This document shows, piece by piece, positions 1 to 10,879 of a DNA stretch of 45,715 bases; positions within the stretch are counted from its first letter, which is position 1, and each line of letters starts with the position of its first letter. The stretch covers positions 1 through 45,715 of the forward strand of contig JAGGZY010000031.1 of NCBI GenBank assembly GCA_021161775.1. The letters run 5' to 3'. Under the pieces are notes generated by a model that was not told the DNA's origin, did no database searches, and saw nothing but the letters and a program-made list of their open reading frames with translations. The DNA comes from Dehalococcoidales bacterium. GTDB taxonomy: Bacteria > Chloroflexota > Dehalococcoidia > Dehalococcoidales > UBA5760. The position numbers were made by a program, and so were the translations under genes.

Positions 1-612
1 CTCCCTTCTTTTTGTTGATATTGTTCCAGAAACTCCAGTGGTGTGAGATATCCCAGGGCTTGATGAGGTCGGATAGTATATTATACACCTCCTCCCATTT
101 TAGCAGTGTTTTATTCAGCTCTGGCAGCTCAAAGCTGGCATCGGTGACCTTGTAAAACTCCTCAGTATGAGTCCTCTGTGCCCTCTCCACATGACCGTTA
201 ATATACCACGCTCCTTTAGCCTATGTAGTATCCTGCCTACCATTGAGGCAGAGCAATTAAATCCCTCACGGTGAAGTAGTACCATCAGTTTATCCTTACC
301 CCATCTGGGGTATTCCTCCCTTAACCTAAGCACTGCCTCAATTAGCTCTACTGAATCGGTGGGCTGTCTTAAATGCCGTGGTCGGCGAGAACGCTCCTCT
401 AGGCTTTCTAGCCGGTGAGGGTTATAGCATCTCTTCCAACGATAAAAGGTCTGGGGGCTGATGTCAAAGTGACAGCAGGCAAGCCGAGCATTGTAACTAT
501 GGGAGTTATAGTAATCAAACCATTTAAGTCTTTGCCTGGCTTTCTTTGATAGCCCAACCTGAAGCTTGGCCAGGCGAGAAGCTCCAGGGATTACTCCACT
601 TATTATCCTCAT
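1..612 (-). pseudogene. IS481-family transposase remnant, internally deleted and frameshifted
   Basis: The 115..612 ORF has an IS481-like N-terminal HTH (WKRCYNPHRLESLEERSRRPRHLRQPT). In a different minus-strand frame, about 1..205 encodes the integrase C-terminus NGHVERAHRTHTEEFYKVTDASFELPELNKTLLKWEEVYNTIRPHQALGYLTPLEFLEQYQQKEG. The central DDE portion between them is absent. Confidence 0.85.
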
Positions 613-679
613 AGTAACACTATTATAGCGTCACTAATCTATCTGAACGAAATCATAAGACCCCTCTCCACATTCTTGA

Positions 680-708
680 TTGACGCCTAGATTGACTTAT
701 GATAGTAT
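680..708 (+). promoter_or_regulatory. Candidate sigma-A promoter for ribF-tyrS (TTGACG-17-TAGTAT)
   Basis: -35 TTGACG at 680-685, 17-nt spacer, -10 TAGTAT at 703-708, upstream of ribF. Confidence 0.4.
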
Positions 709-777
709 TAAATCACTTTCAGTTATGGTTAACTAGCTAATTCTTTAGTGATTAATAACCCAATTCAGTGAGAGGTT

Positions 778-1719
778 ATGCAAATAGAGGCAGTGTTAGC
801 CAAATCCTCGCCCAACCGGGACACAGCGTTAACCATCGGGGTTTTTGATGGGGTTCATCTCGGCCATCAATACCTGCTGTCACAACTAACTGAACTAGCC
901 CGACAGCAAAATTTACTCAGTGCGGTGATAACCTTTGACCCTCCCCCCCAGAAGGTATTATCCCCCCGGACCAAGCTACAGTTCCTGACTAAACTTGACC
1001 AAAGGCTTAATCTCCTCAAAGACGAAGGGGTAGATATCGTTAGTGTGTTACCCTTTACCCGGGAGCTATCCCGACTGAGTGCCCGTCAATTTACCAGCCT
1101 GCTTGGGAAATACCTCCGTATGAAAAGACTGGTAGTCAGCTCCGATTTTACGCTGGGTAAAGACCGAGAAGGCACTACCCGTCGCCTCCTCTCGTTAGGC
1201 AGCGAGATGGGTTTTGTGGTCAGTCTGGTTTCTCCGCTAATGATAGACGGTGAGGTGGTGAGCAGCACTACTATCCGGAATACCCTGGCTAATGGCGACC
1301 TGAAACGGGTGCGTTACCTGATAGGCCGTCCCTTTAGCCTGTGCGGATGGGTAATCCCCGGGGTAAACCGTGGGACAAGATTAGGTTTCCCTACCGCCAA
1401 TCTAGATATTGGCCCCGAACAAGCGCTACCCGCCGATGGGGTTTACGCTACCTGGGCTTACATCGATAACCAAGCCTACCAATCAGTAACCAATATTGGT
1501 AAGAGTCCTACCTTCGCTAGCCACCAGAATACCGTGGAGGTTCACATCCTGGACTACCATGATAACCTGTACCAGGAAGAGCTAAGGATAGATATTATTG
1601 AGCGACTCCGTGGCGAAAAGCAGTTTGCTACCACCGCTGAACTAAGGGAACAGATAGCCAAGGACATAAAGCAGGGCCGGCTTATACTAGGCTCGGGGAT
1701 GGGAATTAAGCATGGATAG
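778..1719 (+). CDS. ribF: Bifunctional riboflavin kinase/FAD synthetase
   Basis: GVFDGVHLGHQ nucleotidyltransferase motif; C-terminal RGTRLGFPTANL flavokinase motif. Confidence 0.95.
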   Translation: MQIEAVLAKSSPNRDTALTIGVFDGVHLGHQYLLSQLTELARQQNLLSAVITFDPPPQKVLSPRTKLQFLTKLDQRLNLLKDEGVDIVSVLPFTRELSRLSARQFTSLLGKYLRMKRLVVSSDFTLGKDREGTTRRLLSLGSEMGFVVSLVSPLMIDGEVVSSTTIRNTLANGDLKRVRYLIGRPFSLCGWVIPGVNRGTRLGFPTANLDIGPEQALPADGVYATWAYIDNQAYQSVTNIGKSPTFASHQNTVEVHILDYHDNLYQEELRIDIIERLRGEKQFATTAELREQIAKDIKQGRLILGSGMGIKHG

Positions 1720-2920
1720 GGGAGGGGAGATTAACCGCCTGCTTCGGCGAGGGGTAGCTGAGGTCATTGTTGAAGATGAGTTGACAAAGCTATTAACCTC
1801 AGGGAAGCAACTGCGATTAAAGGAAGGCTTTGACCCTAGTTTTCCCGACATTCACCTCGGTCATATGGTAGCCTTAAGGAAGCTGCGCCAGTTTCAGGAG
1901 CTGGGGCATAAGGTTATTCTCATCGTTGGCGATTGGACAGCTCAGATTGGCGACCCCAGCGGGGTTTCGGTTACCCGACCGATGTTGACCCGGGATGAGG
2001 TTCAGGCTAATGCTAAAACCTATATGGAGCAGTTCTTCAAGGTGGTGGATAAGGAAAAGACCGAGGTAAGATGGCAGAGCGAGTGGTTTGGTAAGTTCAC
2101 CCTGGCTGAAGTAATTCAGCTCACCAGTAAGTTCACTATCGCCCAGCTGTTGGCTCGGGAGGATTTTAGTAATCGGTATAATAATGGTCGTCCTATTACC
2201 CTCACCGAGTTACTCTATCCCCTGCTTCAAGCCTATGACTCAGTAGCTATCCAGTCCGATGTTGAATTTGGTGGCAACGACCAGAAGTTTAATTTGCTAA
2301 TGGGCCGGGAGCTCCAAGCTATAGTCGGTCAGCAACCCCAGCAGATATTCCTTGTTCCCCTCCTCGTCGGCACCGACGGTAGCAAGAAGATGAGTAAGAG
2401 CTTGGGCAACTACATTGGCGTCGCCGAGCCGCCCGATGAGATATACGGTAAGGTAATGTCCATCCCCGATAGCCTCATTATGGATTACTTTGAACTAGTA
2501 ACCGATGTCTCCGATGAGGAATTAGCCGAGTTTAGACAAGGACTTAGCCATAACACGGTAAATCCGATGGTGCTTAAAAAGCGGCTGGCGAGAGAGATTG
2601 TTACCCAGCTCTATGACTCGGAATCGGCTAGTAACGCTGAAGGGCAATTTACTAAGGTCATTCAACAGGGGGAAATCCCCGAGGAAGTAACGGAGCTTTA
2701 TACCAAGCTACATCCCAGCATAGACCTCCGCGACCTAATGGTAAAAACCGGCCAAGCTAAAAGTCGTAGTGAAGCTAGCCGACTGATTAAGCAAGGCGCG
2801 GTGAGCATTGATGGTCAGCGGATAACTACCCCAGTAGCCCCTATCCAGAGTGGTAGTATTGTTAAGGTAGGCAAGCGCCGCTTTACCAAAATAATAGATA
2901 CTGATAATATCGTATCGTAA
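1712..2920 (+). CDS. tyrS: Tyrosyl-tRNA synthetase
   Basis: PDIHLGHMVALRKL (HIGH-like), KMSKSLGN, C-terminal S4 domain; overlaps the ribF end by 8 nt. Confidence 0.95.
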   Translation: MDRGGEINRLLRRGVAEVIVEDELTKLLTSGKQLRLKEGFDPSFPDIHLGHMVALRKLRQFQELGHKVILIVGDWTAQIGDPSGVSVTRPMLTRDEVQANAKTYMEQFFKVVDKEKTEVRWQSEWFGKFTLAEVIQLTSKFTIAQLLAREDFSNRYNNGRPITLTELLYPLLQAYDSVAIQSDVEFGGNDQKFNLLMGRELQAIVGQQPQQIFLVPLLVGTDGSKKMSKSLGNYIGVAEPPDEIYGKVMSIPDSLIMDYFELVTDVSDEELAEFRQGLSHNTVNPMVLKKRLAREIVTQLYDSESASNAEGQFTKVIQQGEIPEEVTELYTKLHPSIDLRDLMVKTGQAKSRSEASRLIKQGAVSIDGQRITTPVAPIQSGSIVKVGKRRFTKIIDTDNIVS

Positions 2921-2932
2921 AGGAGACAACTA

Positions 2933-4027
2933 GTGGAACAGTTACGTATCCCAGGGCCGACCCCCTGCCCTCCTGAGGTCCTCCAGTCAATGACCAAGCA
3001 GATGATTGGCCATCGCGGTAAGGAGTTCGGGCAGATACTAAACAAGGTAACCCAACAGCTGAAGCAGCTTTTTCAGACCCAAAACGATGTCTTTATACTA
3101 ACTGCTTCCGGTACCGGAGGGCTGGAAGCTGCGGTAGTTAATACCCTATCACCGGGGGATAAGGTGCTATCGGTGTCTATTGGTGTCTTTGGGGAACGGC
3201 TGGCTGCTATTGCCCAGGAATTCGGCGCTGAGGTAATTCCACTTCGCTTCGAGTGGGGTAAAGCTGCCGATACCGATGCTATCACCAAAGCGCTTGAGGC
3301 TAATCCTGAAATTAAGGCAGTACTGGTTACCCATAATGAAACCTCTACTGGGGTTACCAATGACCTGGCTTCGATTAGCTTGGTAGTCAAGAAATTTGAT
3401 AAACTGCTGTTGGTTGATGCTATCAGCAGTCTGGGTTCAATTAATCTGCCGGTAGATGATTGGCAGTGTGATGTGGTGGTCACTGGTTCTCAGAAGGGAT
3501 GGATGGTGCCTCCCGGGCTAGCTATGGTTAGTGTAAGTCCTAAAGCCTGGCAATCCCATACCGTCGCCAAGATGCCCCGTTTCTACTGGGACTTTACTAA
3601 GGCGAAGAATTACCTGAAGAAGGGACAAACCCCGTGGACGCCGGCCGAGACCACGGTATTTGCCCTGGAGAAATCGTTGGAAATGATGCTGGAGGAGGGT
3701 TTAACCAACATTATTGCTCGCCATGCCCGAGTAGCTGAACTGACTCGAGAGGGGGTAAAGTCGCTGGGGCTATCCCTATTGGCTAATAAAAGCTATGCCT
3801 CCAATACGGTTACTGCGGTAAGGGCGTCCCAGGGGCTTGATGTGGATAAGATGCGCCGAATCTTAGAAGAAGACCACCAAATAATTATCGCCGGGGGGCA
3901 GCAAACTCTGGCCGGCAAGATATTTCGCATCGGTCATCTGGGTTGGGTAAACGAGGCGGATATTGAAAAGGTGCTTGCCGCCCTTAAAATAGTCCTGCCA
4001 CAGGCTGGGTTTGGGGGGGGTAAGTGA
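2933..4027 (+). CDS. Class V aminotransferase (alanine-glyoxylate/serine-pyruvate type)
   Basis: RIPGPTPCPPEV N-terminus, TASGTGGLEAAV, VTGSQKGWMVPPGLA PLP-lysine region; GTG start. Confidence 0.92.
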   Translation: MEQLRIPGPTPCPPEVLQSMTKQMIGHRGKEFGQILNKVTQQLKQLFQTQNDVFILTASGTGGLEAAVVNTLSPGDKVLSVSIGVFGERLAAIAQEFGAEVIPLRFEWGKAADTDAITKALEANPEIKAVLVTHNETSTGVTNDLASISLVVKKFDKLLLVDAISSLGSINLPVDDWQCDVVVTGSQKGWMVPPGLAMVSVSPKAWQSHTVAKMPRFYWDFTKAKNYLKKGQTPWTPAETTVFALEKSLEMMLEEGLTNIIARHARVAELTREGVKSLGLSLLANKSYASNTVTAVRASQGLDVDKMRRILEEDHQIIIAGGQQTLAGKIFRIGHLGWVNEADIEKVLAALKIVLPQAGFGGGK

Positions 4028-5601
4028 TAAGAGTTTTAGTCGCTGACAATATTTCTAACGATGGAATAGATATCCTGCGTCGCTCTACCGAGGTCGATGT
4101 TAAACTAAAGCTAAAACCGGCGGAGCTTATTTCTATAATCGGTGATTATGATGCCCTGCTGGTGCGCAGTCAGACCAAGGTTACCACTGAGGTTATCAGT
4201 GCTGGTACTAAGCTACAGATCATTGGTCGCGCTGGGGTTGGGGTGGATAACATTGATATTGAGGAAGCTACCCGGCGTGGTATCGTGGTGGTTAATGCCC
4301 CCAGTGGCAACACTATCTCGGCGGCGGAGCATAGCATCGCCTTAATGTTCGCCCTAGCCCGTAATATCCCTCAGGCTAACGCTAGTCTCAAAGCTGGGGA
4401 GTGGCGACGCCGGGAATTTACCGGTAATGAGGTCAGGAACAAAACACTGGGCATTATTGGCTTGGGCAGTGTCGGGGCTGAAGTAGCCAAGCGAGCCCGG
4501 GGCTTAGAAATGAAGCTTATCGCCTATGACCCCCTCATCTCCATTGACCGCGCTAGCAAACTACAGGTAGAGCTGATGCCTCTGGAACAGCTACTTCGGG
4601 AAGCCGATTTTATCACCCTGCATGTGCCATTAATCGAATCCACCAGAGGGCTCATCGGGGATAAAGAGCTGAAACTAGTCAAGCCGACGGTTCGGATTAT
4701 TAATTGCGCCCGAGGGGGATTAATCGATGAGTCAGCACTAATCAAGGCAATAAAAGAGAAGCGGGTGGGGGGAGCGGCTATTGATGTCTTCCCTAAAGAG
4801 CCGATTACCGAGAGCGCCCTTTTTGACAGTGATAACATCATCGTTACCCCCCACCTGGGAGCCTCAACCACCGAAGCCCAGACGCTGGTGGCTACCGATG
4901 TTGCTACCCAGATTGTTGATTTCTTCAAGGGACAGCCCGTCAAGCACCCGGTCAACGCTCCCTTAATATCGACCGAAACCCTGGCTATACTGAAGCCCTT
5001 CCTGAATGCTGCCTCGGTAATCGGGAGACTAGCCAGTCAGCTAACCGAGGGACAGATGAGCTCCATCCAGATCAAGTATGAGGGGGAGCTAGCCAACTAC
5101 GATACTAATTCCCTCAAAGCCGCCGCTCTAGAGGGGATACTTGGTGAAATAAGTGACGAACGAATCAACGTGGTCAACGCCAATCTGGTGACAGCGAGAC
5201 GTGGTATAAGCGTGGTGGAGCAGAAAGAGGCTACCTGCAAAAACTACTCCAGCCTAATTACCATTGAGCTAACTACCTCTACTGGGGTAACCACTGTCGC
5301 TGGAACCGTAATGCGCGACGAGCTACACATCGTTCGGGTTAATAGCTACTGGTTTGATATGGTGCCTACCGGGGGCTACTTCCTATTCAGCGATCACCGT
5401 GACTGTCCGGGACTTATCAGTGCGGTGAGCAAGGTAACTGGTGACGCCGATGTGAATATCAGCTCAATGCATGTAGGCCGTCTCAAACCCCGAGGACAAG
5501 CACTAATGATATTGGTCCTTGATGAGCCCTTGCTGGAGGAACAACTGAAGCAGATACTGGCTATCCCCGATGTCTATTCTGCTAAGCTGGTAAAACTGTA
5601 G
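4024..5601 (+). CDS. serA: D-3-phosphoglycerate dehydrogenase
   Basis: GRAGVGVDNID, TLGIIGLGSVGAEVA Rossmann motif, C-terminal ACT domain; GTGA overlap with the upstream gene. Confidence 0.95.
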   Translation: MIRVLVADNISNDGIDILRRSTEVDVKLKLKPAELISIIGDYDALLVRSQTKVTTEVISAGTKLQIIGRAGVGVDNIDIEEATRRGIVVVNAPSGNTISAAEHSIALMFALARNIPQANASLKAGEWRRREFTGNEVRNKTLGIIGLGSVGAEVAKRARGLEMKLIAYDPLISIDRASKLQVELMPLEQLLREADFITLHVPLIESTRGLIGDKELKLVKPTVRIINCARGGLIDESALIKAIKEKRVGGAAIDVFPKEPITESALFDSDNIIVTPHLGASTTEAQTLVATDVATQIVDFFKGQPVKHPVNAPLISTETLAILKPFLNAASVIGRLASQLTEGQMSSIQIKYEGELANYDTNSLKAAALEGILGEISDERINVVNANLVTARRGISVVEQKEATCKNYSSLITIELTTSTGVTTVAGTVMRDELHIVRVNSYWFDMVPTGGYFLFSDHRDCPGLISAVSKVTGDADVNISSMHVGRLKPRGQALMILVLDEPLLEEQLKQILAIPDVYSAKLVKL

Positions 5602-5604
5602 CAG

Positions 5605-6921
5605 CTACCTCAGCCGATGGATGATTAGTCCTGAGGGTGGTTTGGGGTAGAAGTAGGTTGATTTGCGGGGCATTCGGTCGCCAACATCGGCAATAGTTTT
5701 GATAATTTCGGCTCGAATCGGGCTTAACAGAAAGGCTAACTGGTATTCCTGGTCCAGCACCCGGTTTACCGCATCTACCTTGTCGTAGCTGAAGTCAAGG
5801 GAGGCTTCTTCTCGGCCACTACTCAGCCCCAGCAGCTTCTCCAGAATGACATGGTCAACAATGCTAACATCCAGCCTCTTGTACAGCTTGCCGTGGAAGT
5901 AGGGTATCATCTGGCTGATAGCCTCAAGGTTACTTATCCGCAGCGCTAGCAGCTCCCCTGGTGATAAACCAAAGAGAACACAACTGACGGGATTAGTTCC
6001 CTTCCCGGCCAGTAAATCGTCAACTCGCTGCCAGACATCAGGGGTATCCAGAGACAACTTCTCTATCCTGAACAGGGATTTTAGTCTGGTCTCAAACTCG
6101 CCCAGGGTTGTTCTGGAAATACCTCGCACTAGTCGGTGGGGTGATAGAATAATCAGCCCAGGGTCGGCAAAGTCTACCAGTTCCGTCATCACAAAATTAA
6201 ACTCTTCATCCCCGGACACTGATGGAGAGCAAGCCTGCCTTTCCCGCTTGTAATTAAGGGCGCTCTCATAACGGTGGTGGCCATCAGCGATATAGAGCGG
6301 GCTATTGGCTAAACTCGCCTGTATCCCGACTATCACCCGAGGCTCGGTAATTGCCCAGAGGTTATGCCTTCCCTCGTCGGCATTACTCAGGCTAATTAGC
6401 GGTGGCTCCTCTTCACTTGGAGACAGTAAGCCAGAAACCTGCTGCTCGGGGTCATCAAACAGGGTCAAAATGGGGCTAGTATTAGCCTCCAACGCCCACA
6501 ACAGATTCAGTCGGTCTCCCTTTGGTTCAGCCAGGGTGCCTTCGTGGGGGCGAACCACCATCCTATCCCATTCCTCTAACCTTACCCCGGCAATAATACT
6601 ACGACGCTGAAACTCCTTACCGCCGTAGCTAAAATAGTGGTGATGAAGATAGATGGCCGGTAAGGCATCTGTTTTAAGCACCCCCTGACTCAGCCACTGG
6701 TTCAGGATAGCTGCCGAGCGGGTATATCTATTATCCTCATTGGTATCCCCGGGGGACTGCCACCCGTGTTCAATCTGGACAAAGTTATACTGACTACGGT
6801 GGTGAAGCTGCTGTGCGAGCTGGGGGGTGATAATATCATAAGGAGGACAAATAACCGAAGCGAGGTCACCAACTAACTGCGGGTTATAACGGATGCCTCT
6901 GAAGGGACGAATCTCAGCCAT
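5605..6921 (-). CDS. DUF1015 family protein
   Basis: MAEIRPFRGIRYNP...VICPPYDII N-terminus and YIADGHHRYESAL motif typical of DUF1015. Confidence 0.9.
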   Translation of the reverse strand: MAEIRPFRGIRYNPQLVGDLASVICPPYDIITPQLAQQLHHRSQYNFVQIEHGWQSPGDTNEDNRYTRSAAILNQWLSQGVLKTDALPAIYLHHHYFSYGGKEFQRRSIIAGVRLEEWDRMVVRPHEGTLAEPKGDRLNLLWALEANTSPILTLFDDPEQQVSGLLSPSEEEPPLISLSNADEGRHNLWAITEPRVIVGIQASLANSPLYIADGHHRYESALNYKRERQACSPSVSGDEEFNFVMTELVDFADPGLIILSPHRLVRGISRTTLGEFETRLKSLFRIEKLSLDTPDVWQRVDDLLAGKGTNPVSCVLFGLSPGELLALRISNLEAISQMIPYFHGKLYKRLDVSIVDHVILEKLLGLSSGREEASLDFSYDKVDAVNRVLDQEYQLAFLLSPIRAEIIKTIADVGDRMPRKSTYFYPKPPSGLIIHRLR

Positions 6922-7011
6922 ACCTATCTAATGCTTAATCCTTTCTTAATCCAACCGTTATCTCAAGTCACCTTAGTTTACCTTATCTATGAAACAGGGG
7001 CAAATTTTATA

Positions 7012-7020
7012 TGCTATAAT
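7012..7020 (+). promoter_or_regulatory. Extended -10 promoter element (TGCTATAAT) upstream of ligA
   Basis: TGnTATAAT 25 nt before the ligA GTG start; no convincing -35. Confidence 0.5.
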
Positions 7021-7027
7021 TTGTTAA

Positions 7028-9055
<2,028 letters not shown>

Positions 9056-9059
9056 TGGG

Positions 9060-9623
9060 ATGAAACTAATTGTCGGGCTGGGTAATCCGGGGCGGGGTTA
9101 TGCCCATAATCGTCATAACATCGGTTTTATGTGCCTTAGCCACTTTGCCAGGAAGCAGGGTATCCGATTTGACCGACAGCAGGGGAAAGCCCGCATTGGC
9201 ACTGGTGAGTTTGCCGGCGACAAGCTAATTCTGGCTAAACCCCAAACCTATATTAACCTGAGTGGGGAGTCGGTCAGCCGACTAGTAAAGAAATTTGAGG
9301 TCAATCTAGATGACCTCCTTGTTATTCAGGATGACCTTGACCTTCCCCTCGGCAAAATTCGCCTCCGTTATGGCAGTGGCTCAGGGGGGCATAATGGAGT
9401 GGCTTCCCTTATCGATGCCCTGGGGAGTCAGGATTTCTGTCGTCTCCGGGTAGGTATTGGACGACCTATCTCAGCTACTGGCCCCGACATCATTAGCTAT
9501 GTGCTTGGTGATTTTACCTCTGAGGAAAAGAGGATAATCAATCAGGTCATTCCCATCGTAAGCGAGGCTATTCTCCACTTTCTTACCGAGGGGCTAACCT
9601 CAGCAATGAACCGGTACAACTAG
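9060..9623 (+). CDS. pth: Peptidyl-tRNA hydrolase
   Basis: MKLIVGLGNPGRGYAHNRHNIGF, DDLDLPLGKIRLRYGSGSGGHNG. Confidence 0.97.
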   Translation: MKLIVGLGNPGRGYAHNRHNIGFMCLSHFARKQGIRFDRQQGKARIGTGEFAGDKLILAKPQTYINLSGESVSRLVKKFEVNLDDLLVIQDDLDLPLGKIRLRYGSGSGGHNGVASLIDALGSQDFCRLRVGIGRPISATGPDIISYVLGDFTSEEKRIINQVIPIVSEAILHFLTEGLTSAMNRYN

Positions 9624-9634
9624 AGACTACCCAT

Positions 9635-10696
9635 TTAGAGGAAAAAGGCCTTTATCCCGAAGCTGATTGCTACCGCAGCAATAATCAATATAGCGACCGT
9701 TATCATCCATTGCCAGCTCGTCAGTATTCCCTGGTTGACCTTTCCTGCTTCCTCCGGGGTACTTTCCATTTCCTCCGCACCCTGTTTAGCCAGCACCTGC
9801 TCCCGGTAATTTTCTGCCTCAGCCCTGATTAACTGAGCCTCCTTCAGTTGCTGTCGAGCCGTCGTTTTCAGCACTTCAACCTCAGCCTGTATTACCTCAG
9901 TCTGATGGTCAACCTCACTTTTTAAGTCCTGGGCTTGATGCTCGGCTTCAGCCACCATTTGCTGAACCTGCTGGGATACTCTGGCTCGGATAGCCTCGGT
10001 AGTCTCCAGCTCCCGCTCGGCATCTACCCTTGCTGCCTCGGCAGTTTCTCTGGCTATCTCAGTACGATGTAACTCCTCATCACATCTTTCAAAAGCTCTC
10101 GCTGCTTCTCTCTCAGCCTGCTGACGATACCTCTCAGCCTCGGCTTTAGCTAATACCGCATCCTCTAGCTCACGATTCGCCAGTCGTAACATATGGTTCG
10201 CCCTAGCCAAAGCTGTATTTGCCGGCTGACTGGAGATGGGCAAGGGGGGACGGTCATATTGCTCACCATAGCTCCCCTCCCTCCTCACTGACCAGGAACT
10301 TACTCGGGGTTTATTCTGCCACTGACTTGGTATAGTCTCGGCACGTAGTATGTGGTCCCCGGGACTGAATCCCTGGGTGTTCCACCTAAAGGCAACTATC
10401 CTGGAGTTTCGGGGGGGCAGGGTAACTGTCTTGGTGCCAATGATAACATTTCGGGTGGTATCTTCCAGAGTTACGGCTACTGTCCTGGGGTAGTTCCCAT
10501 CATTACCCACCGTAACATGGACTAGCACCTTATCCCCAGCCTGAATCTGGGACTTAACCTCGATGTTAGTAACCCTGACATTAGTCTCAGTCTCGGTGAA
10601 CCTATCGTAGTCTACATCCCGCCGGGTTCGGCTGGTATGTTCTGCTTCTCCAGTCTTCATTGTTGATGCTCCATAACAGTCCTGACCAGACCTCAA
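9635..10696 (-). CDS. Putative tail-anchored coiled-coil protein with a CARDB-like N-terminal domain
   Basis: N-terminal beta-rich VTNIEVKSQIQAGDKVLVHVTVGNDG... resembles CARDB. A long A/E/R/Q heptad-rich stretch follows, ending in a single C-terminal TM segment (WQWMITVAILIIAAVAISFGIKAFFL). Confidence 0.65.
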   Translation of the reverse strand: MRSGQDCYGASTMKTGEAEHTSRTRRDVDYDRFTETETNVRVTNIEVKSQIQAGDKVLVHVTVGNDGNYPRTVAVTLEDTTRNVIIGTKTVTLPPRNSRIVAFRWNTQGFSPGDHILRAETIPSQWQNKPRVSSWSVRREGSYGEQYDRPPLPISSQPANTALARANHMLRLANRELEDAVLAKAEAERYRQQAEREAARAFERCDEELHRTEIARETAEAARVDAERELETTEAIRARVSQQVQQMVAEAEHQAQDLKSEVDHQTEVIQAEVEVLKTTARQQLKEAQLIRAEAENYREQVLAKQGAEEMESTPEEAGKVNQGILTSWQWMITVAILIIAAVAISFGIKAFFL

Positions 10697-10796
10697 TATA
10701 ATCTACCATCCTCCAGTGTTAAAATAACAGACCTAGCCACCCCATACCAGTGATATTATTCTATAATCTCCCTTGAGTGTGGATAACAGGGCGAAT

Positions 10797-10824
10797 TTGA
10801 CTTTCGCAATTTTTGTAGTATAAT
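10797..10824 (+). promoter_or_regulatory. Candidate promoter TTGACT-16-TATAAT for the ABC ATPase
   Basis: TTGACT 10797-10802, 16-nt spacer, TATAAT 10819-10824, upstream of the 10880 ORF. Confidence 0.6.
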
Positions 10825-10879
10825 TTTTTACGGTGGATTGTGGTAGTGGTGTAATCCTGAGATTAATCGGTGAATAGCC

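Noticed and set aside
115-612. ORF 115..612 as an intact functional transposase or regulator
   Set aside because: The true transposase C-terminus is present in another frame just downstream, showing this ORF is the front part of a deleted, frameshifted copy.
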